This document shows positions 37,314 to 46,900 of a stretch of DNA of 64,000 bases, one piece after another. The notes below the pieces were generated by a model, which had not been told where the DNA came from, did not search any database, and saw only the letters and a program-made list of their open reading frames with translations. The first letter of the stretch is position 1. Each line of letters begins with the position of its first letter. A program made the position numbers and the translations under genes. This DNA comes from Bacteroidales bacterium (GTDB lineage: Bacteria; Bacteroidota; Bacteroidia; Bacteroidales; F082), in the NCBI GenBank assembly GCA_030690365.1, contig JAUYGX010000011.1, positions 1-64,000 on the forward strand, read 5' to 3'.

Positions 37314-38198
37314 TTAACCATAAAACTGATCCGATTTCATGTGCAGGAATTTTGAAACCGAAAAATAAGTCGATACCGCCGTGATCAATATACCTGTAAA
37401 CAGGATGGATAAATAAAGGTTGAGTCGTGTTAAAGGGCCGGTAAGGACCGATAATTCAGGTATCTGGTTCAACAGCGTTTCCATGATGCCATACAACATC
37501 AGGCTGGCCAAAACCGCACATAGGATACCCTGTGCTATTCCCAACATCAAAAAGGGTTTACGAATAAAGTTTTCGGTAGCCCCCACCAGCTGCATACTTC
37601 GGATAACGAACCGCTTTGAAAATACCGAAAGCCGTATGGTATTGTTTATCAACGCCAGTGCAATTACAAACAACAATAAACTAAAGGCCATCAGTGCCAG
37701 TGTGATATTGCTCAGGTTGTGGTTAATGAGGTGCACCATCGACTTTTGGTAATACACTTCTTTGACCTTCGGATTAGCCATCACCTGTTGTTCAATTTTT
37801 GCGATACTGTCGCTGTTGGCCCAGGCTGCACGGAAGCGAACATCAATGGAGGGTAACAATGGATTGTCTTCGTCGCCCAGAAACCCGGTAAATTCTTCAC
37901 CCAATAAATCTGTCAGCCGTTTGGTGGCCTCTTCTTTGGTAATGTATTCGGTTGATTTAACAAATGGCGCTGCATCCAGCGTTTTCTTCAATTGCAGGAT
38001 TTCGGCTTCTTTAACCTGGTTGGTCATAATGATTTCAAAACCAATATGCTCCAGAATGTAATCCGACAGGTTTTGTGCATGCAAAAGCAACATCCCGAGA
38101 AAGCCCAAGGTAAACAACACCAGTGTAATGCTGATGGTTGAGGTTACATAGGCCCCGCTCACACGTCGCTGCTGACTATTATCGTTTTTTATTCCCAT
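37314..38198 (-). CDS. ftsX: Cell division protein FtsX
   Basis: A 294-residue FtsX/ABC2-type protein: short cytoplasmic N-terminus, helix 1 (about 20-43), an extracytoplasmic loop (50-170) and three C-terminal helices. KYDEVYYQK-type segment (KVKEVYYQKSMVHLIN), FVIRSMQLVGATENFIRKPF and the helix pairs fit FtsX. With FtsE it couples division to peptidoglycan hydrolase activation. ftsE is not adjacent, which is common in Bacteroidota. Confidence 0.93.
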   Translation of the reverse strand: MGIKNDNSQQRRVSGAYVTSTISITLVLFTLGFLGMLLLHAQNLSDYILEHIGFEIIMTNQVKEAEILQLKKTLDAAPFVKSTEYITKEEATKRLTDLLGEEFTGFLGDEDNPLLPSIDVRFRAAWANSDSIAKIEQQVMANPKVKEVYYQKSMVHLINHNLSNITLALMAFSLLLFVIALALINNTIRLSVFSKRFVIRSMQLVGATENFIRKPFLMLGIAQGILCAVLASLMLYGIMETLLNQIPELSVLTGPLTRLNLYLSILFTGILITAVSTYFSVSKFLHMKSDQFYG

Positions 38199-38535
38199 TG
38201 CGGGTGCTAAAGTACTAAAATATTACGTGTTTCGTTGGCCCGGAAATCTTTAATGATTGTTGGAGCAGGTGGTTTTTTATGAACCTATTTGTAATTAGAC
38301 CTACTATAAATAGCACTGTCCATGCATTATATCATATATAACTATGTGAATATGAGCATTTATTGAATTTACTTTATCATTCGTCAACTACAGCATGTTG
38401 CCAGACTCATTTTCTGGCTCAGGTTTTACCCGTTTTTGAAATTTATCGCATCAGGCGATTTTGCAGGTTAAAGGATTTTTTTGTGCTATCATGCATTGCT
38501 TTATAAATAATAAAACCAATTAAATTACCATTATT
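38199..38535. other. Divergent intergenic region with two short hairpins
   Basis: 337 bases between ftsX and the cytochrome gene, AT-rich. No credible ORF. Two inverted repeats are seen: GCCAGA/TCTGGC (38400-38418, seven-base loop) and ATCGC/GCGAT (38445-38459, five-base loop). Both lie on the cytochrome side of this divergent region, so they could be regulator sites or leader structure. I cannot assign a clear promoter. Confidence 0.5.
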
Positions 38536-38976
38536 ATGCCACTACAAGTCAAACGATTATTACTGGTGTTCGCCGTATTTATCGGAATCATGTTGGGACT
38601 AAAGTATTTCTTAACCCCTGATTCGTGGAGAGAATATGGTCCCTATCGGGGAAACGCATTAAAGGAAATCGTCAATCAGGTACCCAAGTTTGTTCAAATG
38701 GAAGACTGTGCCGCCTGTCACGATTCAATTGCTGAAATTAAATCGCAGGGCGAGCACAATCCACTTCAGTGTGAGATTTGTCACGGTCCCGGTTATAGGC
38801 ATATAGATGACGAGACGGTAAAAATGGAAATTCCTAAAGGCAATGCCGTTTGCATGAGGTGTCATACCAAAAATGCGGCCAGCCCGTCGGGTATAATTAA
38901 ACAAATAGATGCTGTTGAACACAGCGAAGGTGAAGATTGTATAAACTGTCATAATCCCCATCAGCCATGGCTATAG
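38536..38976 (+). CDS. Membrane-anchored tetraheme c-type cytochrome
   Basis: 146 residues with an N-terminal membrane anchor or signal (about 7-24) and four CxxCH heme sites: CAACH (58-62), CEICH (79-83), CMRCH (106-110), CINCH (135-139). The small size, heme count and neighbours resemble NrfB/NrfH- or DsrJ-type electron-transfer cytochromes. Its end overlaps the ferredoxin gene by 10 nt, and the NrfD-like gene follows, so the three make one complex. Electron partner not known. Confidence 0.9.
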   Translation: MPLQVKRLLLVFAVFIGIMLGLKYFLTPDSWREYGPYRGNALKEIVNQVPKFVQMEDCAACHDSIAEIKSQGEHNPLQCEICHGPGYRHIDDETVKMEIPKGNAVCMRCHTKNAASPSGIIKQIDAVEHSEGEDCINCHNPHQPWL

Positions 38977-39731
38977 ATAAAGAAAATTTTTCAAGACGCG
39001 AATTTCTGAAACATGCAGGCTCATTTGCCGGAGGCGTAGTTTTCGTTTCCCTCATCAATCCATTCAAATTTGTTTTTGCCACCAAAGAGCCGAAGGGCAC
39101 AGGAAAGTGGTATGGCGTGGCCATCGATATTGAAAAATGTATCGGATGTGGAAGTTGTGCCCGGGCCTGCAAGGTTGAAAATGATGTGATTAACGAACCC
39201 TTTTTCTTTCGTAACTGGGTGGAACAATATACCATCACCAACGATGAGCAAATTCTGGTTTCGTCGCCAAATGGCGGTATTGATGGATTTAAACAACCTG
39301 TTCCAGAAGAAGAAATCTATAAAACCTTCTTTGTTCCCAAGATGTGCAACCACTGCGCCAAATCGCCCTGCACCCAGGTTTGTCCGGTAGGGGCTTCATT
39401 TGAATCGCCCGAAGGACTTGCTTTGGTCGACATAACCTATTGCATTGGTTGTGGCTATTGTGTTCAGGCTTGTCCTTATGGTTGTCGCTACATCGATCCT
39501 ACCAAAGGAACGGTTGATAAATGTACGTTGTGTTATCACCGTTTGCAACAGGGTCTCGATCCGGCATGCATGATGGCCTGCCCGACAGGAGCCCGCATAT
39601 ATGGCGATTTAAACGACAAGGAAAGCGCTTTGTATGCTTTTATAAAGGAGCATAATTGTGCCGTGTTAAAACCGCAATTAAACACCAGTTCAAAATTATA
39701 TTATAACGATTTAAGTCAGGAGGTACATTAA
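38967..39731 (+). CDS. Tat-exported four-cluster ferredoxin subunit (NrfC/DsrO/PsrB-like)
   Basis: 254 residues. A twin-arginine signal SRREFLKHAG (9-18) with hydrophobic stretch, then four cysteine groups for [4Fe-4S] clusters: CIGCGSCARAC, CNHCAKSPCTQVC, CIGCGYCVQAC and CTLC with CMMACP. This is the pattern of the iron-sulfur subunit of CISM-family quinone-linked complexes. The presence of a Tat signal places it on the outside of the inner membrane beside the cytochrome. No molybdenum-enzyme subunit is encoded next to it. Confidence 0.93.
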   Translation: MAIDKENFSRREFLKHAGSFAGGVVFVSLINPFKFVFATKEPKGTGKWYGVAIDIEKCIGCGSCARACKVENDVINEPFFFRNWVEQYTITNDEQILVSSPNGGIDGFKQPVPEEEIYKTFFVPKMCNHCAKSPCTQVCPVGASFESPEGLALVDITYCIGCGYCVQACPYGCRYIDPTKGTVDKCTLCYHRLQQGLDPACMMACPTGARIYGDLNDKESALYAFIKEHNCAVLKPQLNTSSKLYYNDLSQEVH

Positions 39732-39732
39732 A

Positions 39733-40926
39733 ATGGATAAAATTCAATCTCTATACGAAGCACTGGCCAAAGTAGAAGGCTTTATTTATCCCAATGAAAT
39801 TGCCCTAAACTGGGATATGCTCATTGTAATGTACCCTTACGTAACCGGGCTTGTTGCCGGAGCGTTTATCCTGGCCTCATTAAACAGGGTTTTCGATATC
39901 AAGGCGTTGCGGCCAACCTATGAAATTTCATTGCTTACCGCACTCTCGTTCATGCTGATAGCTACCATGCCTTTGATTTCGCATTTGGGCCAACCCATGC
40001 GTTTTTATGAAATGCTGATTACTCCCCATTTAACGTCTGCTATGGCCATTTTTGGTTTTGTGTATTTGTGGTATCTAATGGTGGTGCTATTGCTCGAAAT
40101 CTGGTTCGATTACCGGTACGATATGGTGATCTGGTCGAGAGAAAAAACAGGGATTATGCGGCATGTTTACAGAGCACTTACTTTGTGGGTGAGCGATACT
40201 ACACCCAAATCGAGAAAAACGGATGAAAAAATCGGATACTTTATCACGGTCGTGGGGATTCCTTCTGCATTTCTCCTACACGGATACGTGGGCTTTATTT
40301 TTGGATCCATTAAGGCCAATCCCTGGTGGTCGACAGTGATGATGCCTGTTATTTTCCTCTTTTCGGCTATGGTGTCGGGGATTGCCCTGGTGATGTTTAT
40401 CTACATGGTGGTTACCTGGTTGCGCAAGCAAAAAATCGAAATGATTGTACTGGATAGCATTGCAAAATACCTTTTCTACATTTTAATTATCGATTTTAGT
40501 CTGGAAAGCCTGGACCAGGTTCATCGGATTTATGTTGCCGACGAGTCGTTCGACATCCTTAAAATTCTGGTTCACGGGAAGTTGTTCTTTTCCTTTTTTA
40601 TCATGCAAATTGGAATCGGGACCATCATTCCTCTGCTCACACTGGGATTTTTACAATTTAAAAAGCCAAACGATAAAATTCGAAAGGCGATCTATCTGAT
40701 ATTAAGCATCTGTGTGTTGACAGGCATCTTTTTTATGAGGTGGAATGTGGTGATCGGCGGTCAGCTTTTCTCAAAAAGTTTCTACGGATTCACCAGCTAT
40801 AAGGTAAGCCTCATTGGTAGTACCGATGTTTTGTTGTCGTTGGTTTGGTTTATTGTCCCCTTTTTCATCCTGGCTTTCCTGCTGTGGTTGCTTCCACCCT
40901 GGAAAAAGGCTCCGGCACCACATTGA
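39733..40926 (+). CDS. NrfD/PsrC-family quinone-interacting membrane subunit
   Basis: 397 residues with about nine hydrophobic helices. The profile, with LGQPMRFYEMLITPHLTSAMA (the NrfD-family SHLGQP region) and a conserved position after an FeS subunit, places it in the NrfD/PolSR family, which exchanges electrons with menaquinol. Starts one base after the ferredoxin stop. Together with the cytochrome and ferredoxin it forms a three-gene operon like NrfBCD, DsrJOP or QrcACD, with no catalytic subunit present. Confidence 0.88.
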   Translation: MDKIQSLYEALAKVEGFIYPNEIALNWDMLIVMYPYVTGLVAGAFILASLNRVFDIKALRPTYEISLLTALSFMLIATMPLISHLGQPMRFYEMLITPHLTSAMAIFGFVYLWYLMVVLLLEIWFDYRYDMVIWSREKTGIMRHVYRALTLWVSDTTPKSRKTDEKIGYFITVVGIPSAFLLHGYVGFIFGSIKANPWWSTVMMPVIFLFSAMVSGIALVMFIYMVVTWLRKQKIEMIVLDSIAKYLFYILIIDFSLESLDQVHRIYVADESFDILKILVHGKLFFSFFIMQIGIGTIIPLLTLGFLQFKKPNDKIRKAIYLILSICVLTGIFFMRWNVVIGGQLFSKSFYGFTSYKVSLIGSTDVLLSLVWFIVPFFILAFLLWLLPPWKKAPAPH

Positions 40927-40972
40927 TTTTTGCTTCGCCATAAACTTGTAGTAACCATTAAATTTGAAGAAG

Positions 40973-42622
40973 ATGGCCTCAAACGCTACAGAAATGAACA
41001 ATAGTGAATTTGCCGAAAGGCTTAAAGCACTGGAATTAAGGGTTTCACAACTTGAGTCGGGTCGAATAGCAGTCCCACCTCCTGCCACAGGTGGTGATGA
41101 ACCGGAACTTTTCGATCAGTTTAAAGAACTGTCGGTTGGATCGTTACTCGAGTCGAAAGTGGGCGAATACGGACTTTCATGGCTGGGCAACATTGTCCTT
41201 TTCTTTGGAATTATTTTTCTTGTTGAATACATTCAAAGCCAGGGCTATCAAATTGCTTCTTCCGTGTTTGGGTATGCAGCCGTTGCCGGGATATTTGTTC
41301 TGTCCGGTTACATGAAGTCCATCTATCCCAGGATTGGTGCCGCCTTTAACCTGACAGCCTACTTATTGTTGTTTTACGTGACTTTAAGTCTGCACTTTTT
41401 TACCACCACTCCGCTGATTCCCGACAAAACCACCGGACTTATTTTAATAACACTTATTGCTCTCATCCAGTTGATTTTATCGGTTCGTAAAAAATCCACT
41501 ATTCTGGCGGGAGTTTCTCTTGTACTTTTAAGCATTGTGGCAGTAGTAAGCTATGCACCCCATTTTATGCTATCCGTTTCGGTGGTCATGGCCGCAATTG
41601 CGGTTTATTGTTTATTCAGGGCGGGCTGGACCCAATTGCTGGTTTTTTCCATCTTTCTGGTATATCTGCTTAATCTGATGTATTTTTTGAACAACCCGTT
41701 GATGAGCCATAAGATACAGGCAATTTCAGTACACAATTTTGGGTTTGTTTATCTTTTTATCATTGCCGCCATCTATTCACTGGTGGCTTTGGTAAAAAAG
41801 TCGGAGACCATGGCCAACAAGGGAATTGTTGGGCCCGTTTTGCTAAATGGGATGGGATTTTCTTTTCTCCTGGCCTTATATTTAATCACGTTTTTCAAAA
41901 CCGATTATATCTATTTGATGGGCTCCGTTTCGGCGTTTTGTCTGCTTTATTCGGTGCTGCTGCAACTTAAATCCGAATGGAAAATAACAGCCGCCTTTTA
42001 TGCCTTGTTTGGTTTTGTCACCATGAGTGTGATGGTACATGGCATTTATGATTTTCCACGTGCTTATTTTCTGCTGGCCATCCAGAGTTTTCTGGTTGTA
42101 TCGATGGCCATTTGGTTCAGAAGTAAATTCGTTGTGGTGATGAATACCTTGTTGTTTGTGATTTTGCTGCTGCTTTATCTCCAAACTTCAGAACTCATCG
42201 ATGGCGTAAACATTTCATTTTCTCTGGTAGCTTTGTTAACCGCCCGGTTGCTAAACTGGAAACGCGACAGGTTGACCATCAAAACCAACATGCTACGAAA
42301 CACTTACCTGTTCATCGGGTTTTTTGTTGTATTGTTAACGCTTTTTCACCTTATTCCCGACAAGTATATCACCTTATCGTGGACGGTGGCTGCGGTTATT
42401 TACTTTGCGCTCAGCCTTGCCCTGAAGAATGTAAAATACCGTTATATGGCACTTGGCACCATGATTGCGGCGGCGTTTTACTTTTTTATCATCGACCTCG
42501 ACCGCATTGAGCTGGTATTTAGAATTATAGCCCTGATGTTTCTGGCTTTTATTTCCATTGGGTTATCTATTTATTATTCCAAAAAAATCAGGAAAAAGCA
42601 GTTGACTGAATCGGAAGAATAA
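40973..42622 (+). CDS. DUF2339-like polytopic membrane protein
   Basis: 549 residues. A short N-terminal coiled coil (SEFAERLKALELRVSQLE) and linker precede about fifteen closely spaced hydrophobic helices, the layout of the DUF2339 family. ATG at 40973 is preferred to TTG at 40964. It begins 46 nt after the NrfD-like gene; whether it belongs to that operon is open. No catalytic motif is evident. Function is unknown. Confidence 0.75.
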   Translation: MASNATEMNNSEFAERLKALELRVSQLESGRIAVPPPATGGDEPELFDQFKELSVGSLLESKVGEYGLSWLGNIVLFFGIIFLVEYIQSQGYQIASSVFGYAAVAGIFVLSGYMKSIYPRIGAAFNLTAYLLLFYVTLSLHFFTTTPLIPDKTTGLILITLIALIQLILSVRKKSTILAGVSLVLLSIVAVVSYAPHFMLSVSVVMAAIAVYCLFRAGWTQLLVFSIFLVYLLNLMYFLNNPLMSHKIQAISVHNFGFVYLFIIAAIYSLVALVKKSETMANKGIVGPVLLNGMGFSFLLALYLITFFKTDYIYLMGSVSAFCLLYSVLLQLKSEWKITAAFYALFGFVTMSVMVHGIYDFPRAYFLLAIQSFLVVSMAIWFRSKFVVVMNTLLFVILLLLYLQTSELIDGVNISFSLVALLTARLLNWKRDRLTIKTNMLRNTYLFIGFFVVLLTLFHLIPDKYITLSWTVAAVIYFALSLALKNVKYRYMALGTMIAAAFYFFIIDLDRIELVFRIIALMFLAFISIGLSIYYSKKIRKKQLTESEE

Positions 42623-42917
42623 GAAATTTATTCTGATTTTAAAGCGGTTACGTTGAGAAAGTTGGTCTGTGTAGGGTTCAAAACAAAATACAAACCGGGT
42701 TTGGGGCTTCAATTTGTGAGCTATAGGTTAGTAAGCTTGTGCTTTTGTCATGACTGAACAAAACAATATTGACTGGTGTAAGTATTTGCAAAAAATGGAT
42801 TAGTCTGAGCTTGATTCTACCTCTTGCGGGGGTGTGTTTGGCATCCCAAAAGGGCACGTAAAATTAAGGGGTAATACAGTATTTTCACCGAAGTATTATT
42901 TGGTAAAAGTAAACTGA
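42623..42917. other. Convergent intergenic spacer, no gene seen
   Basis: 295 bases between the DUF2339-like gene and the monooxygenase gene, which are convergent. It has short broken frames only and no clear terminator hairpin. I see no RNA gene. Confidence 0.5.
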
Positions 42918-43235
42918 TTATTTCTCAAATTCATAATCCCGCTCCACAAAGGCAATGCGGGTTTTGAAAGACTGATACCAAATTTTCCGACCTTTTTCCC
43001 TTGCTACGGTATGTTCCGCATGCGCTTTCCATTTTTTAATGGATTCCAGATCGCGCCAATACGAAACAGTGATTCCAAGTTCTTCCCGGGCGGATTCAAC
43101 ACCCAGAAAGCCTTCCTGAAGTGATGCCAGTACGATCATTTTTTCAGCCATCTCATTATACCCCGGATTGACGGATGTGCGTACCGAAGTAAAAATTACA
43201 GCATAGTAAGGTGGAGGAGGTGTGCGAGCAATCAT
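42918..43235 (-). CDS. Antibiotic-biosynthesis-monooxygenase (ABM) family protein
   Basis: A 105-residue ferredoxin-like dimeric alpha/beta barrel protein. PYYAVIFTSVRT, QEGFLGVESAREELGITVSYWRD and KKWKAHAEHTVAREKGRKIWY are typical of ABM proteins related to a group often seen as stand-alone stress or heme/quinone-related enzymes. Length is normal. ATG at 43235 preferred over TTG at 43241. Substrate is not known. Confidence 0.85.
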   Translation of the reverse strand: MIARTPPPPYYAVIFTSVRTSVNPGYNEMAEKMIVLASLQEGFLGVESAREELGITVSYWRDLESIKKWKAHAEHTVAREKGRKIWYQSFKTRIAFVERDYEFEK

Positions 43236-43322
43236 AATCAATTTATTTTTACGGAACAGGCCAATTGTATCCGTTTTTGTGAAGCTTTATATAGTGTTAA
43301 CATCAAGAGAATTGTACTATGC

Positions 43323-43661
43323 TTAAATTCCTTCCCTATGGAAATAATTAGGAAAAAAAATCCGTTGGTAAAATCTTTTAGACTTTATTGTCCAAATAAT
43401 AAATGTATCAAAAATAGCTTGTAAAAGGATAGAAAAAATCCAAAAAATAGTTTGATTGATTTCAAGATTCATAAAATGGGATTGTTCAAAATTTGACCAA
43501 TAGTAGTTTTCAATTGAAATATGAATAAAACCAAATGGAAAATTTAAAATTATGTAAAAATAATAGGCAGGTACCCAATTAAAGCGTAAAACACCAAATA
43601 GCCATGAATACAAAAATACAATGACAAAAATAATTAAAAAGAGTTTGATGTTTTTTTTCAT
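43323..43661 (-). CDS. AT-rich orphan membrane protein
   Basis: 112 residues, rich in Phe, Ile, Tyr and Trp, with three likely helices (5-24; 30-50; 72-92) and a basic C-terminus. I recognise no family. Its base composition is much more AT-rich than nearby genes, which could mark recent gain or relaxed constraint. ATG start and clean frame favour a real gene. Confidence 0.5.
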   Translation of the reverse strand: MKKNIKLFLIIFVIVFLYSWLFGVLRFNWVPAYYFYIILNFPFGFIHISIENYYWSNFEQSHFMNLEINQTIFWIFSILLQAIFDTFIIWTIKSKRFYQRIFFPNYFHREGI

Positions 43662-43844
43662 TTGAGTATAATTTAAGGTCCGTTTTCAATTTAGATTAAA
43701 ATGGAAAACGAATTTAATCAAAAAAATTAAAACGTAGTATATCCGAATGCAAAAAATATGATCTACTATTTATTTCGGCATGTTGAATGGGGCGAGTGAG
43801 CTTAGTCAAATTAAAAAAAACCTGCGATCTTCCCTTATTTCCCT

Positions 43845-43859
43845 GCCTGCCGGTCAGGC
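43845..43859. repeat. GCCTG/CAGGC inverted repeat
   Basis: GCCTG (43845-43849), CCGGT, CAGGC (43855-43859), embedded in a GC-rich patch within an AT-rich spacer. It looks like the short GC-rich palindromes scattered between genes in Bacteroidota. Copy number in this genome cannot be judged here. Confidence 0.4.
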
Positions 43860-43893
43860 CTGGCGTGTCATCGGTGTCCTATTGCGCTTCTGT

Positions 43894-43926
43894 TTTGTTT
43901 CCGCTTCATTTTAGGCATTATCTTTG
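43894..43926 (+). promoter_or_regulatory. Promoter of the alpha-2-macroglobulin gene
   Basis: TTTG (43894-43897), 21 nt spacer, TATCTTTG (43919-43926), an exact match to the Bacteroidota consensus. The ATG is 32 nt downstream. Confidence 0.7.
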
Positions 43927-43958
43927 TATCTTATGCACCAATCAGCAATTTTAATCTT

Positions 43959-46900
43959 ATGAAACGACTCACCCGGATTCTAGCTTCCTTATCGGTTATT
44001 TTTATTCTTTTCCCAGCTTGCGCCCAGCAACCTTCCAACTTTGATAGTACCTGGAAGGAAGTGGATTCCCTCAAAAAACAAGGCCTCCCACAAAGTGCTA
44101 TCAAGCTGGTGGACAAAGTCTACGATCAGGCCAAAGCCGAAAACAATCAACCACAAGTGATTAAATCCATGCTGTATAAAATAAGCCTTCAGGGCGATTT
44201 TGAGGAAAATCACCTGGAAAAAGCCATCGGGCAACTTAAGGAAGAACTCTTAACTACTGAAACACCTGAACGGGAAATCCTTCACTCCCTCCTTGCGGAG
44301 CTTATTCAGCGGTATTATGACCAGAATAAGTGGAAAATTCTTCAGCGCACTACCGTATTAGGGAATCCATCGGAGGATATGCAAACTTGGGATGCCATTC
44401 AGTTCGAGCAATCTATCCGATTGCATTATCAGCTTTCGCTGGAAAATAAAGACAAGCTTAAAGCAATTCCTTTGAAGGATTTTCAGGCGATAGTCACCGA
44501 ATACGATAACAATCTGTGGCCAACAGTTTATGATTTGCTGGCCAACAGAGCTCTGTTGTATTTTTCCACCACCAATGGCGATTTTAAAAAGGCACCGGAA
44601 CCCTTATTACCATCTGGTAGCCCTTATTTTACCCAGGCAGCCACCTTTGTTGGTTTACCTGTGGATGTCAAAGTGTTAGGCGAAAACCATGCTTTAGTAC
44701 TTAGTCTATTTCAACGGTTGCTGGATTTTCATCTGACCTCAAACAACACTCCTGCCTTCATTGATCTTGATTTAAGAAGATTAACCTATGTTTATCAGCA
44801 ATCTGTCCAAAATTCAGATTCATGGAATCAATATGCCATCGCCCTGCACAAACTGATTGCATCCAATCAGGACAAAAAAACTCTTCAAAATGTGTATTAT
44901 ACGCTGGCCGAGCTTTATTTCAACAATGCACAAAATTATAATGCAGGAGCAGGAGACAGTTCGCGTTATCAAATGGTGGAATCGGCAAAGATTTGTCACC
45001 AGGCTTTGGAGCTTTATACCGATTCAACGCAAAAAGCGCCTTTTAATGCTTTGCTTCAGCAGATTATGCAAAAAAGCTTTTCGCTTACCACCGATGAAGT
45101 GTTGCTTCCCGGTAAATCGGCATTGGCTTCTCTGGAGTTCAGAAATGTGGGAAAACTGTATTTTAAGGTGATCAGGATTGATGTAGATGCGGATCTGAAA
45201 GGCAATATCTCACAACGCGACCGCATGATTCAATACCTCAAAGAAGAAGTTGTACTCAACTTTTCACAGGATCTTCCCGATACCAAAGACCACCAATCAC
45301 ACACTACCCTGATCAGCGTTCCGGCACTCAACAAGGGTCAGTATGCCTTGTTTGTTTCCGATGATCCGGATTTTAGCCAACAATCAACCACTTCCTTTGA
45401 AATGTTGTGGGTTTCGGAGTTAAGTTATATCGTGAAAGAAAACAGCAACACAGGAGGAGGCGAGTTGTACGTGCTCGACCGCGTTACCGGAAAACCGGTT
45501 TCGGGTGTTGATATTGTGGTGTATCAAAGTCAGTACGTCAATAAAAACAGATCGTACGAAACGCTGCAAGTGGGGCAGTTGTTGACCAACAAAGAGGGAT
45601 ATGCTGCAATTTCAGCTTTTAAAAACGAGCGTTATGGAAACTACACCTTTGTGTTCCATAAAGGAGACGACGTGCTGGCTTCGGATAACAACCTGCGTTT
45701 TTATAAAATGGAAAAGCAGAGCAAACCCAATATTCGAACCTATTTGTTTACCGACAGGGCCATCTATCGGCCCGGTCAAACCATTTATTATAAAGGCATT
45801 GTGGTTTCGCGTTTGAATGAGGAGGTAAGTCTTGTAAAGGATCGTAGCGATTTGTTGCAATTGTATGGTTCCAATGGAAAGAAAATCATGGACATCCCGG
45901 TGGTAACAGATGAATTTGGTGCTTATCAGGGATCATTTCAAATTCCGAAAGACATACTCAATGGAAGCATGAACCTGCGTGTTAGCACAGGCAGTGTGGA
46001 GGTGTTGGTAGAAGAATACAAGCGTCCTGCCTTTTTGGTGAGCATGGACACTGTATCCGGGCAATATTCGCTCAACGACAGCATTCGTGTGACCGGAAAA
46101 GTGGAAAACTATGCCGGTAACCCGGTGACCCATGCGGATGTTTCGTTTAGGGTAACCCGCAATAGTTACTGGCCTTTTCCTTACCGGGATTATCGTTGGA
46201 TTCCGCCGTACATGAAGTCTGAAGTACAAATTGCCTTTGGTGAACTAATCACCGACGATCAGGGAAAATTCTCGCTGAAATTCAAAGCCGCTCCCGATCT
46301 CTCCGAAATCAATGAAACAAATCAGTTTTATCAGTTCAATGTGAGCATTCAGGCCGCTGATATTACCGGTGAAGTGCACGATGCGCAGACTTCCATTCGG
46401 GTGGGCTCCGTGTCGGCCATACTGGAGGTAAAGGGCCAGGATCAGGTAAATACCGATACCGGAGAGACATTCACAATCTCGGCTTCAAACCTTTCAGGCT
46501 CTGCCATCAGAATAGAGGCCAAAGCCACTTATTATCAATTGGAAGTACCTGATAAACTGTTGTTTTCTACACCTTTCGGTGAACCGGATGTGGAAGTCAT
46601 AAGCGAAACTTCCTACCGTGATCAATTTCCTGATCTGGCCTGGAAAGAGGAAAATTCACCACAGAAAATGTCAAGAAAGGAAATGTCAGGCAAAGATTTG
46701 ATCGTTGATGGGAAAACCACTTTGTCGTTGGATGAACTAAAATCATGGCCCATAGGGGAATACGTGCTGGTTGTTGAAGGCAAAGATCAATATGGAAAAA
46801 CCGTGAAATCGGAGCATTATTTTTCGCTTTATTCTTCAAAAAGCAAAACCATTCCCGGGAAACCGGCTAATTGGGTATCGGTTTCCACAAAAACGGCCGA

